A DNA stretch of 53,028 nt from Helicobacter mehlei (GTDB lineage: Bacteria; Campylobacterota; Campylobacteria; Campylobacterales; Helicobacteraceae), in the NCBI RefSeq assembly GCF_003660265.1, contig NZ_QXQP01000010.1:1-53028 (forward strand). Direction: 5' to 3'. A model generated the notes under the pieces. The model had not been told where the DNA came from. It saw only the letters and a program-made list of their open reading frames with translations, and did not search any database. How positions within the stretch are numbered: the stretch's first letter is position 1; each line of letters starts with the position of its first letter. Below, piece by piece: positions 36,925-45,739 of this stretch. The position numbers and the translations under genes are program-made.

Positions 36925-38013
36925 ATGGATGCCTACCAATACAGCGAGTTACTCAAGGAGCTACAGGGCAAATGTAGCAACATCGCCCAAATCATCAAAC
37001 CCAAGAATTTACAAGAAAAACTTGCCACTCTCATTGCCCAGCAAGCTGATCCCCTCTTTTGGCAAGACAAGGCTTTAGCCGCCCAAAAGAATAAAGAAAA
37101 AGCCCGTTTAGAGAGGCTCTTAGAAAGTTATGCGCTCACCCAAAACGCCTTGCAAGAAGCCACCGAGCTTTTTGAGATCACCCAAGATGATGAATTAGCC
37201 CTCCAACAACTTTTTGAGGAAGCCCCTAAACTCTCAGCGCGGGTGCAAAGCATGGAGGTGGGCGTGATGCTCTCTAATGAACATGACAGCATGGATGCGT
37301 TGGTGAGTATCCAGCCCGGGGCGGGGGGGACAGAGAGTCAGGACTGGGGGAGCATGCTTTATCGCATGTATTTGCGTTGGGCAGAACGCAAGGGTTTTAA
37401 GGTGGAATTGTTGGATTACCAAGAGGGCGAAGAGGCGGGCATTAAGGGCGTGGCGTTCATCATTAGGGGGGTGAATGTCTATGGTTACATGAAAAATGAA
37501 AATGGGGTGCATCGCCTTGTGCGCATGTCCCCCTTTAATGCCAATGGCAAAAGACACACCAGTTTTGCTAGCGTACAAGTCAGCCCAGAAGTGGATGATG
37601 ACATTGATATTGTGATTGAGGATAAGGATATTAGAATTGACACCTATCGTGCCAGCGGAGCGGGCGGGCAACATGTGAATAAGACCGAATCGGCTGTGCG
37701 CATCACGCATTTTGCTACCGGAATCGTGGTGCAATGCCAAAATGATCGTAGCCAACACAAGAACAGGGCGACCGCTTTAAAAATGCTCAAATCCAAACTC
37801 TATGAGCTAGAACTCCAAAAGCAACGCGATCAAGGTAACACCGAAGAAAAAAGCGAGATTGGTTGGGGGCATCAAATTAGAAGCTATGTTTTAGCCCCCT
37901 ACCAGCAGATTAAAGACGCGCGTAGCGAGATCGCTTATAGCAATGTGGAGGCAATTTTAGATGGGGATTTAGATGCGATGATGGAGGCTGTCCTAGTCTC
38001 TAAGGCGCAATGA
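36925..38013 (+). CDS. prfB: peptide chain release factor 2
   Basis: 362 aa. Terminates translation at UGA and UAA. The stop-codon tripeptide SPF lies in [13 protein letters not shown] near residue 200 and the peptidyl-transfer motif in [17 protein letters not shown] near 245. The reading frame is continuous from the ATG at 36925; the in-frame UGA and programmed +1 shift that control RF2 level in E. coli are absent. A start at 36886 in the divergent promoter region is rejected. cheZ follows after 57 nt with its own promoter. Confidence 0.96.
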   Translation: MDAYQYSELLKELQGKCSNIAQIIKPKNLQEKLATLIAQQADPLFWQDKALAAQKNKEKARLERLLESYALTQNALQEATELFEITQDDELALQQLFEEAPKLSARVQSMEVGVMLSNEHDSMDALVSIQPGAGGTESQDWGSMLYRMYLRWAERKGFKVELLDYQEGEEAGIKGVAFIIRGVNVYGYMKNENGVHRLVRMSPFNANGKRHTSFASVQVSPEVDDDIDIVIEDKDIRIDTYRASGAGGQHVNKTESAVRITHFATGIVVQCQNDRSQHKNRATALKMLKSKLYELELQKQRDQGNTEEKSEIGWGHQIRSYVLAPYQQIKDARSEIAYSNVEAILDGDLDAMMEAVLVSKAQ

Positions 38014-38040
38014 TTTAAAGCACACACAAGTAAAAACGAC

Positions 38041-38046
38041 TATAAT
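38041..38046 (+). promoter_or_regulatory. -10 promoter element of cheZ
   Basis: TATAAT 25 nt before the cheZ ATG at 38071; the leader includes TTTAAGGAG, the cheZ ribosome site. Confidence 0.6.
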
Positions 38047-38070
38047 AGCACGATTATTTAAGGAGCATGG

Positions 38071-38805
38071 ATGACTCAAGAAGAACTAGATGCCTTGATG
38101 AGCGGGGGGGGTTTGGAAGCGATCGAGCCTTTGGACAAAGAAGCAGAGGGCGATCAGGGCATGAATGGTGCCCCAAAGGAGGGCACAAACGCCGAAAAAT
38201 ACTCACATTATATGAAAGTGGACAAGAAGTTGGCTGAAAAATACGGCAAGGTGGATTCTGAGGAGTGGCCACCCCCACCCCCTACCGAAGAACATAAGGT
38301 CGTCCATCAGCTTGATGATGTAACTAGGGACTCGGAGGTTAAGGCTACCCAGATTTTCGATCAGCTCGATTACATTAATATGAGTTCTGAGGGTATCATC
38401 AAGACTCTCAAGGCGATCAAGACCCCCATGCAAAAACACTTGGAGATTTTTGAAACTCTATCAGAGGCTTTTCCGCTGATCCAAACATTCCAAACTTCTT
38501 TAGCCCAGACACAAGAGATTTTGGCGGGCATAGATGCCATTAAGGAGATGGCAGAGGGGTGTGTGGATAGTTCCATGCAGGCGATGGATATTATGCAATT
38601 CCAAGACATCCACCGCCAAAAGATCGAACGGGTGATCAATGTCATGCGTGCCTTAACCCAGTATATGAACTCCTTATTTGAAGGTAATATCGAAGATTCC
38701 AAACGAGTCAGTTCAGCTTCTTATATCATTGGCGATGATGATGAAAATGCTGCCAGTGAAAGCGATATTGAAGCCTTGATCGCCGCCTTTGGTAAAAAGC
38801 AATAA
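38071..38805 (+). CDS. cheZ: CheZ-type CheY-phosphate phosphatase
   Basis: 244 aa, mostly helical. The phosphatase motif QDIHRQKIERV (D/Q pair) near residue 182 is the CheZ signature, on a long helix pair. The N-terminus TQEELDALMSGG resembles the FliM/FliN CheY-binding peptide, and the acidic C-terminus (SDIEALIAAFGKK) resembles the CheZ tail that docks CheY-P; a Pro-rich linker WPPPPPTEEH lies near 70. It returns the motor to smooth swimming. ATG 38071 is used; an ATG at 38067 is out of frame. Codons 12-14 are a G8 run, a possible on/off switch. Confidence 0.85.
   Translation: MTQEELDALMSGGGLEAIEPLDKEAEGDQGMNGAPKEGTNAEKYSHYMKVDKKLAEKYGKVDSEEWPPPPPTEEHKVVHQLDDVTRDSEVKATQIFDQLDYINMSSEGIIKTLKAIKTPMQKHLEIFETLSEAFPLIQTFQTSLAQTQEILAGIDAIKEMAEGCVDSSMQAMDIMQFQDIHRQKIERVINVMRALTQYMNSLFEGNIEDSKRVSSASYIIGDDDENAASESDIEALIAAFGKKQ
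38104..38111 (+). repeat. G8 tract in cheZ
   Basis: Eight G in a row encoding Gly-Gly-Gly at codons 12-14 (AGC GGG GGG GGT). A one-base change would end CheZ after a short peptide. Present length keeps the frame open. Confidence 0.8.
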
Positions 38806-38817
38806 TTTTAACACCTA

Positions 38818-40098
38818 GTGGCTCTTTTTAATCCCCAAGCACGCCCGGAGCTTTTGGCCCCAGCGGGCAATCTAGCTAAGCTTAAAATCGCCCTAGGTTA
38901 TGGTGCCGACGCGGTCTATGCGGGCTTGGGGCAGTTTTCGCTGAGGAATCGTGCCTCTAAGAACTTTGATTTGGAGAGTTTTAAAGAGGGCGTGCGTTAC
39001 ACCCACGCTCAGGGCAAGAAATTTTACGCTACACTAAACGCCTTCCCTTTCAACTCCCAAATCAAACTTTTAGAGGAGCATTTAGCCAAGCTAGCTGATT
39101 GCAAGGTCGATGCGCTCATCATCGCTACTATTGGCGTTTTAAAATTAGCCCAAAAGCTCACCCCCCATATCCCGATTCATCTATCCACACAAGCCAATGT
39201 GATGAATGTTTTAGACGCACACGCCTTCTATGAAATGGGGGTTAAGCGGATCGTGGTTGCTAGAGAGATGAGCTTAAATGATGTGGTGGCGATCAAAAAA
39301 GAATTACCCGATTTGGAATTAGAGGTTTTTGTGCACGGGAGCATGTGTTTTGCCTTTTCGGGGCGTTGCCTCATCTCAGCCCTGCAACATGGGCGCGTGC
39401 CCAATCGGGGGAGTTGTGCCAATGATTGCCGTTTTGACTATGAATACTACATCAAAAACCCCGATACAGGCGTGATGATGCGTTTAGAAGAGGAGGAGGG
39501 TATAGGCACACACATTTTAAATGCCAAAGATTTAAACTTGGCTAACCACATCGCCACGATTTTAGACAGCCAAGCGGTGAGTGCCTTAAAAATTGAAGGC
39601 CGCACCAAGTCTAGCTACTATGCTGCCATCACCACCAAAACCTACCGTACCGCTATCGAGGATTATTATAACAACCAACACCGCCCCACCCTCTACCAAG
39701 CCGAATTAGCCACGCTTAAAAACCGCGGTTTTACTGAGGGCTATTTGATCCAACGCCCCCACCAACGCCTAGACACCCAAAATTTTAAATCTGCCATCAG
39801 CGAGGGAGATTTTCAGGTCAATGGGGAGGTGCTTGAAAATGGGGCGTATTTTTTGTGCAAATTCACCACCCGCCCCCATGAGGTCTATGAAGTGGTCTTG
39901 CCTTATGGTGCACCTTTTGAGCCAATCACCAATGAGATTGGCAAGCTTTATAGCTTTGAGGGCAAATACTACCTCTGTTTGTTTAAAATTATCCTCTTAG
40001 ATGGGCGGGAATTGGAGAGTATCCATAGCGGGAACACCAATCCGGTAAAACTCCCAGCAAAACTGCCCGCTTTTAGTTTTTTGCGCACACGGGCATAA
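38818..40098 (+). CDS. prtC: peptidase U32-family protein (PrtC/TrhP-like)
   Basis: 426 aa. Starts with the U32 block RPELLAPAGNLAKLKIALGYGADAVYAGL and contains STQANVMN, EVFVHGSMCFAFSGRCLIS and RGSCANDCRFDYEY, whose Cys residues likely bind an iron-sulfur cluster. Called collagenase PrtC in H. pylori, but relatives such as TrhP/YegQ act in prephenate-dependent hydroxylation of uridine 34 in tRNA; I favour the tRNA role. GTG start at 38818, 12 nt after cheZ with no clear ribosome site, so translation may depend on cheZ. Confidence 0.88.
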   Translation: MALFNPQARPELLAPAGNLAKLKIALGYGADAVYAGLGQFSLRNRASKNFDLESFKEGVRYTHAQGKKFYATLNAFPFNSQIKLLEEHLAKLADCKVDALIIATIGVLKLAQKLTPHIPIHLSTQANVMNVLDAHAFYEMGVKRIVVAREMSLNDVVAIKKELPDLELEVFVHGSMCFAFSGRCLISALQHGRVPNRGSCANDCRFDYEYYIKNPDTGVMMRLEEEEGIGTHILNAKDLNLANHIATILDSQAVSALKIEGRTKSSYYAAITTKTYRTAIEDYYNNQHRPTLYQAELATLKNRGFTEGYLIQRPHQRLDTQNFKSAISEGDFQVNGEVLENGAYFLCKFTTRPHEVYEVVLPYGAPFEPITNEIGKLYSFEGKYYLCLFKIILLDGRELESIHSGNTNPVKLPAKLPAFSFLRTRA

Positions 40099-40139
40099 CC
40101 GCTTGCTAATCACCAGAACGACTATAAGGCGTATTATGC

Positions 40140-40145
40140 TATAAT
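40140..40145 (+). promoter_or_regulatory. -10 promoter element for the tandem Hop genes
   Basis: TATAAT 47 nt before the ATG at 40193. The leader contains a short inverted repeat (GCGGAGCCCGC) and GGAG before the start. Confidence 0.5.
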
Positions 40146-40192
40146 CCACAGTTTGAGCGGAGCCCGCTTTTGGTCGTGGTTATGGAGTTCTT

Positions 40193-40891
40193 ATGGCAAT
40201 CAAAAAAATAACTTTTTCAGTATGTTTTTTTTCTCTCTGTTTGCATGCCCACCCCTATTCCTATCTGAATGGGCCACTTTTGAGCGTGGGGATGGGCGTG
40301 GGACTGGGGAGTGTTTTAGAAAGCAGAGGTACTTTTTCCAAACCCTCCAATGACATCATTTTACAATCTCACTCTTTACAACTGGGTTTGCAAATACAAG
40401 GAGGCGATCAAAAATACTTCACCCCCTTTATTGGGGTAGCTTACTATGGTTATTTTGGTTACCGCTATTTTTACATGGATGAATTTGTCCGCAGTTTAGA
40501 GAGTGCTACTAGCATGAATCGTTATAGCTTAGGAATAGGAGCTAATCTCTTGATCAATGTTTATAGCAAATTCCGCAAGGATAGGCGGGGGCGTGTTAAA
40601 GTCTATGCCTACGGGCTTTTTGGGGGCTTGCTAGGGGTGGTCAATATTTGGAGCGCGCGTTTTGGCGGGGCAAATCCTTCCTATGTGCGCAACAACGCCA
40701 ACATTGATGCGGTCTTTGGGATTAGCATGCGTTTTGATAAATTCAAATGGAGTTTGGGAATCCACATGCCCATAGCTAGCCAAGAAAGATTGATCAGAGT
40801 CCCCAGCAACACCGGAGCCCTTAAAACTTTAACAATCCTTGATAACTACAAGAGTGCCAATCTTTTTATGAATTTTACGAAAGTGTTTTAA
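40193..40891 (+). CDS. short Hop-family outer-membrane protein
   Basis: 232 aa beta-barrel protein with a signal peptide (ITFSVCFFSLCLHAHP). N-terminal plug-like strand YLNGPLLSVGMGVGLGSVLE and a C-terminal barrel: QKYFTPFIGVAYYGYFGYR, NRYSLGIGANLLINVYSKF, GRVKVYAYGLFGGLLGVVN and a terminal strand ending in Phe. These blocks match the next gene almost residue by residue, but the roughly 570-residue central exposed domain of that gene is missing. It thus looks like a minimal Hop barrel, complete rather than truncated. Adhesion or porin role unknown. Confidence 0.8.
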   Translation: MAIKKITFSVCFFSLCLHAHPYSYLNGPLLSVGMGVGLGSVLESRGTFSKPSNDIILQSHSLQLGLQIQGGDQKYFTPFIGVAYYGYFGYRYFYMDEFVRSLESATSMNRYSLGIGANLLINVYSKFRKDRRGRVKVYAYGLFGGLLGVVNIWSARFGGANPSYVRNNANIDAVFGISMRFDKFKWSLGIHMPIASQERLIRVPSNTGALKTLTILDNYKSANLFMNFTKVF

Positions 40892-40910
40892 ACAAAATGT
40901 TGGGTTGGTG

Positions 40911-43343
40911 ATGAAAAAAACTCTCTTAACAAGGGCGTTTATTGGGGCATTCCTATTTTGGCTATGCGCTTTACCACTCCTTGCCCACCCCTTTGCCTCT
41001 TATTTAGACGGGGCTTTTGTGTCCTTTGGCTTGGATACGGGGCTGGGAGATGTGATGGAGAGTGTGAGCAACACTTCTACCAATACCACAGCAGAACAGA
41101 TTTATAAAGCTAAGTTGAGTGCTTTTGATCAAGCCCTTGCTAATCTCAAAAATAATAGAGAACAAACCATTAAAGCTCTGCAAAATCTCGCCCAACAACT
41201 CTTAAATGCCAACCCCGCTTCGCCCACCCTTAACCAGCTTATTGCCCAAATCAACGCCCTAGCCCAAAATCCTGGTGCCAAAGATTTAGTGGCCAATCTC
41301 GATAGTAGCTTGAGCACCTACCAGCAATACTTAGATGGCATCATCAACTCCTATCAAAGCGCAAACGAGCAACTCCTCAAACAAGCACAAAACCAACTCG
41401 CCCAGTATAAAGCCCAAGTGGGACCATACATAGCTGCAAACCAAAAAATCCTTGAAAATGCCGTCAAATACTTCAATAATTTTAACACCAAGATTGGGGC
41501 AACAGCCAAGAATTTAGGCATCACTTATACCCCCCTAACCCTCCCCGCCCCTTTGAATAAAATCAGTGCCTCTGCCACTCCCGCCCAAATCGCCAAGGAT
41601 GTTGCCAATCTCACGCCCCAACAAACCACAATAGCTTTGCAAGCCCTAGGTGATGAAATCAATAAGATCATCAGCATAACCAATGGGGATATACAAGGAC
41701 TTAGCAATGCCAACCAAAAAATCGCCATTGAAAATGCGAACAAACTCTCTAATCTCATCGATGCCAAAAATACGGCAATCACGCAAGCACTCGATCAAAT
41801 CACCGGTCTAACAGAAATTGTGGGGCGGGCTTTCCATAACCAGTGGATGCGTTATGCCGATGGCCACACTTTTTTTTTAAAAAATGGCACGACAGGCAAA
41901 CAATACATCAATGCAGGGGATACTTGCGTATTCCAAATCATCATCCATAATAATACAGATGCTGTAAATCATTGCGGTTATGAAGGGGGTAGTGAAGGTG
42001 CCCTCCAATCTTTCCAAAAATCAGCAGCTAAGTATGGTTTAACCCCCCAACAAATTTGGAATACCCTTTTTAATGTCGCTGAGCTCCAAAAAAATATCTA
42101 CATCGGCCCTTCTAATTGCTCTAGAGGAGATTGTAGTGGTGTAAACCCCCAAACAGCCATAGCGGGCATGCAAAGTTTTTTTAACTTTATGAACGGCTAT
42201 ATTGGCATGGGCAACCCCGGTTTTGTGGGCAATTTTGCCAACACTGCAAGCAACCCCTCCAGCCTTTATAGCAAGTTGAGTAATGCCCTCAGTGGTGGTG
42301 ATTTCACCACCGCAACCAACTTAGTCAATGCCTACGTCAATACTTTTGTGCCCGACATGCTCCAAACCTTTGTGCTCAACCCGGTGTGGTTGATGAGTCT
42401 GGTGCCCGGGGCACACACATACAATGGCCCTCCTGCCACCCCCTCAGCTTCTAATAAAAGTCAAGTCATTGCAAAATGGAACAGCCCCAATGTGAAATAT
42501 TGCTATGATTCACCAGCCATTGGCTTGAATTTTTCACAGGGCTATGCGGTGTGTGGGTATAACTGGTGGGCACAGGCGATGTTTATGGGCTATTTTGGCT
42601 ATTTAAGCAACCAAACCGGCACGCTCATCAGTGTCTTGCAAGCCGAACTTACCACCAACACACAAACCGCAATCAACAACGCCCAAACAGCCACCAATAA
42701 CTATAATCATCCCAATCCCCCCTACAAAAATACCTACACCGTCCCTAATATCCCTCCCTATGCCACAGGTCCCCTCCCCACACCCCCCCAAGTCCCCTTG
42801 CTCTCCTTTTCAAGCAACCATTTTCTTTCCAACTCTTTGAGGCTGGGCGTGCAATTACAGGGGGGTTATCAAAAATACTTCACCCCCTTTTTTGGCATTT
42901 CCTACTACGGCTATTTTGGATACCGCTACCTCTACATGCAACACTACAACCAATCCAACCTCATGGACACCAACCGCTACAGCTTGGGCTTTGGCGTGAA
43001 TGTCCTTTCTAACTTTTACAGCAAGATTCGCAAAGCCCCCAATGGACGGGTTAAAATCCAAGCCTATGGAGTCTTTGGGGGACTGCTCACCACTTTTAAT
43101 ATTTGGAGTGCGCATTTTTTGCAAAATCAAGCCCAAATCCGCACCGATGCCAATATCAACGCCGTCATGGGCTTGAGCGTGCGGGTCAATCAATTTAAAT
43201 GGAGTTTGGGGGTGCGTCTCCCCTTGATTGAGAGAAGACAAAACCTAGACATCCGCAATAAGGACGGGCAAGAAGGGGTATTAACTTTTATTGATAGCTA
43301 CAAAAACCCGCAAATCTTTTTGGATTTCACACGGATTTTTTAA
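40911..43343 (+). CDS. large Hop-family outer-membrane protein
   Basis: 810 aa. Signal peptide MKKTLLTRAFIGAFLFWLCA ending near LLAHP. After YLDGAFVSFGLDTGLGDVMES comes a long exposed region: helical, Gln/Asn-rich repeats (residues 50-300) and a Cys-containing section with the pairs near GDTCVFQ/VNHCGYE, SNCSRGDCSG and KYCYDSP/YAVCGYN, likely disulfides. The C-terminal barrel (from about 625) has QKYFTPFFGISYYGYFGYRYL, and ends in VFLDFTRIF-like strands. This is the adhesin-type Hop layout of BabA/SabA relatives; the receptor is unknown. ATG 40911 chosen over TTG 40905. A T9 run is at 41870-41878. Confidence 0.88.
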   Translation: MKKTLLTRAFIGAFLFWLCALPLLAHPFASYLDGAFVSFGLDTGLGDVMESVSNTSTNTTAEQIYKAKLSAFDQALANLKNNREQTIKALQNLAQQLLNANPASPTLNQLIAQINALAQNPGAKDLVANLDSSLSTYQQYLDGIINSYQSANEQLLKQAQNQLAQYKAQVGPYIAANQKILENAVKYFNNFNTKIGATAKNLGITYTPLTLPAPLNKISASATPAQIAKDVANLTPQQTTIALQALGDEINKIISITNGDIQGLSNANQKIAIENANKLSNLIDAKNTAITQALDQITGLTEIVGRAFHNQWMRYADGHTFFLKNGTTGKQYINAGDTCVFQIIIHNNTDAVNHCGYEGGSEGALQSFQKSAAKYGLTPQQIWNTLFNVAELQKNIYIGPSNCSRGDCSGVNPQTAIAGMQSFFNFMNGYIGMGNPGFVGNFANTASNPSSLYSKLSNALSGGDFTTATNLVNAYVNTFVPDMLQTFVLNPVWLMSLVPGAHTYNGPPATPSASNKSQVIAKWNSPNVKYCYDSPAIGLNFSQGYAVCGYNWWAQAMFMGYFGYLSNQTGTLISVLQAELTTNTQTAINNAQTATNNYNHPNPPYKNTYTVPNIPPYATGPLPTPPQVPLLSFSSNHFLSNSLRLGVQLQGGYQKYFTPFFGISYYGYFGYRYLYMQHYNQSNLMDTNRYSLGFGVNVLSNFYSKIRKAPNGRVKIQAYGVFGGLLTTFNIWSAHFLQNQAQIRTDANINAVMGLSVRVNQFKWSLGVRLPLIERRQNLDIRNKDGQEGVLTFIDSYKNPQIFLDFTRIF
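41870..41878 (+). repeat. T9 tract inside the large Hop gene
   Basis: Nine T followed by six A, encoding Thr-Phe-Phe-Leu-Lys-Asn within the exposed domain. The frame is open at this length. Confidence 0.75.
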
Positions 43344-43541
43344 CTACTCAACTTGTTTGGGTTCTCCATTGTCGGGGCATTCCTCTTGAGGCTGGGGGTT
43401 GGGGTTGGTGAGTGTTTTGGGTTTTTGTTTGGCGGGGCTAGCACATTGTGATGATTTTTGGGCTTGGGCTTGGGGGCTTGTAGAAGGGGTGCCACAGCCA
43501 ACTAAAACCATCAAAGCAGATAGCAAGAATACTTTTTTCAT
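43344..43541 (-). CDS. small Pro/Gln-rich lipoprotein
   Basis: 65 aa. Lipoprotein signal KKVFLLSALMVLVGC, with the lipobox LVGC and Cys16 as the likely acylated residue; the mature part is short, rich in Pro, Gln, Ser and Lys, with two more Cys (SQCASP, EECPDN) that might pair. CAAGGAG stands 6 nt before the ATG. Its stop is immediately next to the end of the convergent large Hop gene. No family recognised. Confidence 0.75.
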   Translation of the reverse strand: MKKVFLLSALMVLVGCGTPSTSPQAQAQKSSQCASPAKQKPKTLTNPNPQPQEECPDNGEPKQVE

Positions 43542-43595
43542 GGACTCTCCTTGTCAAAACTAGACTTATTCTACCCCGCTAGAATCAATTCTTGC

Positions 43596-44171
43596 CTAAT
43601 GGCGTTTGCGACTCAACCTAGCAATCCAAACATACAATGCAACAATGAGGAGCACAAAACCAAGGGGCACCAAATAAGAATACCCGCTCATGCGATCCAT
43701 TAAAGCCCCAATCCAAGCACTGGCATAAAAAGCCAACAAGCCTAAAACAAGTGCCCAAAGTACACAGGCAAGGGCATTGAGCCACAAGAACTTTTTAAGG
43801 CTATATTTACTAAAGCCGATGGCTAGGGGGACAATGGTTTTCACCCCATAAAGGTACTTATTAAAAAAGATGAGCCACAGCCCGTATTTGTAAATCCACA
43901 CATACACCAGAGCAAATTTACGGCGGTGTTTGACCAAATAGGCGCGCAATTCTTTTTTTTGGTAACGCCCTAAGAGCATCAGCAAGCTAGTCCCCACCGC
44001 ATTCCCCAATCCCGCCACAACCATACTCTTAGCCAAATCCATATGCCCCATCGAGCTTAAAATAGCCGCCACCACAATCCCCACATACCCACTCCCTAGC
44101 GAATAAAAGAACAACAACAAGTAACCCCAAGTGTTAAAGAGGGTTTGGAAATGTTGGATGGTCTCTTGCAA
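43596..44171 (-). CDS. DedA-family membrane protein
   Basis: 191 aa with four to five membrane segments. DedA/SNARE-associated pattern: LGSGYVGIVVAAILSSMGHMDL, GLGNAVGTSLLMLLGRYQK, and FNKYLYGVKTIVPLAIGFSKYSLKKF near the middle, the Arg/Gly segment of the family being altered. These proteins help flip or recycle undecaprenyl phosphate and other lipids across the inner membrane. I place the start at TTG 44171, where AAGGA lies 5 nt upstream; a TTG at 44204 would overlap the promoter of the divergent gene. Confidence 0.75.
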   Translation of the reverse strand: MQETIQHFQTLFNTWGYLLLFFYSLGSGYVGIVVAAILSSMGHMDLAKSMVVAGLGNAVGTSLLMLLGRYQKKELRAYLVKHRRKFALVYVWIYKYGLWLIFFNKYLYGVKTIVPLAIGFSKYSLKKFLWLNALACVLWALVLGLLAFYASAWIGALMDRMSGYSYLVPLGFVLLIVALYVWIARLSRKRH

Positions 44172-44191
44172 ACTTATCCTTCTTTTTAGGC

Positions 44192-44197
44192 TATAAT
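44192..44197 (+). promoter_or_regulatory. -10 promoter element of the FlgF/FlgG-like gene
   Basis: TATAAT 28 nt before the ATG at 44225, followed by TAGGAG as ribosome site. Lies upstream of the preferred DedA start. Confidence 0.55.
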
Positions 44198-44224
44198 AGC
44201 ACAATTAAAAGAATAGGAGTTTGC

Positions 44225-45040
44225 ATGACAAATGGTTACTATGCCGCAACGGGGGGCATGGTTAGTGAGTTTAACCGCTTAGATCAAATCTCTAACAACT
44301 TAGCCAATCTCAACACCGCTGGGTTTAAACGCGATGATGTGGTGGTGGGCGACTTTTTGCGTTTGTACCAAAATTACCGCGACAAGTTGCCCCTAGAAAA
44401 TCAAACCACCCAAGCCGCGCAGTATTTGAATCGCAATTTAAACCGCGTGCCCATCATTGTGGAGAGCTACACAGATTACAGCTTAGGGCCTATGGCTAAA
44501 ACAGATAACCCGTTAGACTTTGCCCTAAGCGATCCTAATGCCTATTTTGCCGTGCAAACCCCCCAAGGGGTCGCTTATACCCGTGATGGGAGTTTCACCA
44601 TCGACTCACAAGGCTTTTTGAGCACCAAAGAGGGCTATCATGTGCTGAGTAGGGGTGGGCTTGAGAGTGGCACAGGGATTCAAATGCTCCCAGGAGCGGG
44701 CTTTAGTGTCGGGCCTGCTGGGGATGTTTATTTTAGAGATGGGAATGAAGAGGTGCCCGGGGGGGCGTTGGCCGTGGTGGGCTTCCAGAGCCAAAAACTC
44801 TTAAAAAAAGTGGGCAATAATCTTTATACCTACCCCCAAGAGCGCACTGCTGAACGGGTAGAGCTCAACGCGCCCGTCGTGCACCAGAATTTTTTGGAAA
44901 AAAGCAATGTTAATGCGGTTATTGAGATGACTCGCTTGATTGAGGCGAATCGCTTGGTGGATATGTATTCTAAGGTGTTGCGCACGCACATGGATGACAT
45001 GCACGCTGAGGCGATTGGTAAATTGGCTGTTAGGGCTTAA
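44225..45040 (+). CDS. flagellar basal-body rod protein (FlgF/FlgG family)
   Basis: 271 aa. Axial rod protein exported by the flagellar system. N-terminal rod motif RLDQISNNLANLNTAGFKRDD and C-terminal coiled coil SNVNAVIEMTRLIEANRLVDMYSKVL form the shared core; DNPLDFALSDPNAYFAVQTPQGVAYTRDGSFT in the middle is the usual FlgG/FlgF hypervariable-barrel start. I cannot decide between FlgF (proximal rod) and a second FlgG; the H. pylori homologue (HP1092, from memory) was named FlgG though another FlgG exists. An outer-membrane protein gene follows after 46 nt. Confidence 0.88.
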   Translation: MTNGYYAATGGMVSEFNRLDQISNNLANLNTAGFKRDDVVVGDFLRLYQNYRDKLPLENQTTQAAQYLNRNLNRVPIIVESYTDYSLGPMAKTDNPLDFALSDPNAYFAVQTPQGVAYTRDGSFTIDSQGFLSTKEGYHVLSRGGLESGTGIQMLPGAGFSVGPAGDVYFRDGNEEVPGGALAVVGFQSQKLLKKVGNNLYTYPQERTAERVELNAPVVHQNFLEKSNVNAVIEMTRLIEANRLVDMYSKVLRTHMDDMHAEAIGKLAVRA

Positions 45041-45086
45041 AAAGAGGTTAAAATTGTCCGATTTGCAAAAAAAATTGGGGTTTTAC

Positions 45087-45737
45087 ATGCACTCTAAGCG
45101 TTTTTTAAATTGGATCTTAGGAATGGGGGCTTTGGTGGGTGGTTTGCAAGCCGAGCAGAGTGCGGCTTTTGTGGGCGCGATGTATGAGGTGGGGGCATCT
45201 ACCCTTAAAGCCCGCTTGCATGGTCAGAATGTGTCCAGCGGTCCAAATCGCAGTGCAATCACACAAGGCGTGGGAATCCATGTGGGTTACAACCAACTTT
45301 TTGGACAAAAGGGTTGGATTGGCTTGCGCTATTATGGTTTTTATAACTGGGGGCTTACCAATTTTGGCACTTTTGTTTCTAACAATAATATCAATTTTGG
45401 CAAGAACACTTTTAACCTCTCAGGTTACGGTGTGGGGCTTGATTTGCTCCTTAATTTATTTACCGGGGATAATTATAATCTGGGTGTCTTTGGGGGCTTG
45501 GCTGTGGGGGGCAATACTTGGACAGCCAGCCAAGTTAATAAAACCCAATTCCAATGGATGGTCAATGCGGGCGTGCGTTTGGTGATCGCACGGCATAGTG
45601 CCATCCAATTTGGGGTGAAAATCCCCATGATGCGTGCTTCCTATACCTCGCATCCCAATGGCACAGAGTTTTATAACACCGATATTTATCTCAAGCGCGA
45701 CTGGGCTTTCACCGCCGCTTACTATTTTCTCTTTTAG
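45087..45737 (+). CDS. Hor/Hop-type outer-membrane beta-barrel protein
   Basis: 216 aa. Signal peptide MHSKRFLNWILGMGALVGGL, cleaved near LQA, then AAFVGAMYEVGAST, a common first strand of Helicobacter OMPs. Barrel strands such as KGWIGLRYYGFYNWG, GYGVGLDLLLNLF and VNAGVRLVIARHS follow, and the C-terminus AAYYFLF ends in Phe for BAM recognition. ATG 45087 used; in-frame codons upstream to 44940 lie in the rod gene. Could be a small porin; no receptor or ligand motif. Confidence 0.82.
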   Translation: MHSKRFLNWILGMGALVGGLQAEQSAAFVGAMYEVGASTLKARLHGQNVSSGPNRSAITQGVGIHVGYNQLFGQKGWIGLRYYGFYNWGLTNFGTFVSNNNINFGKNTFNLSGYGVGLDLLLNLFTGDNYNLGVFGGLAVGGNTWTASQVNKTQFQWMVNAGVRLVIARHSAIQFGVKIPMMRASYTSHPNGTEFYNTDIYLKRDWAFTAAYYFLF

Positions 45738-45739
45738 CC

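Noticed and set aside
36925-38013. Programmed frameshift in prfB
   Set aside because: The frame is continuous from the start codon with no internal UGA.
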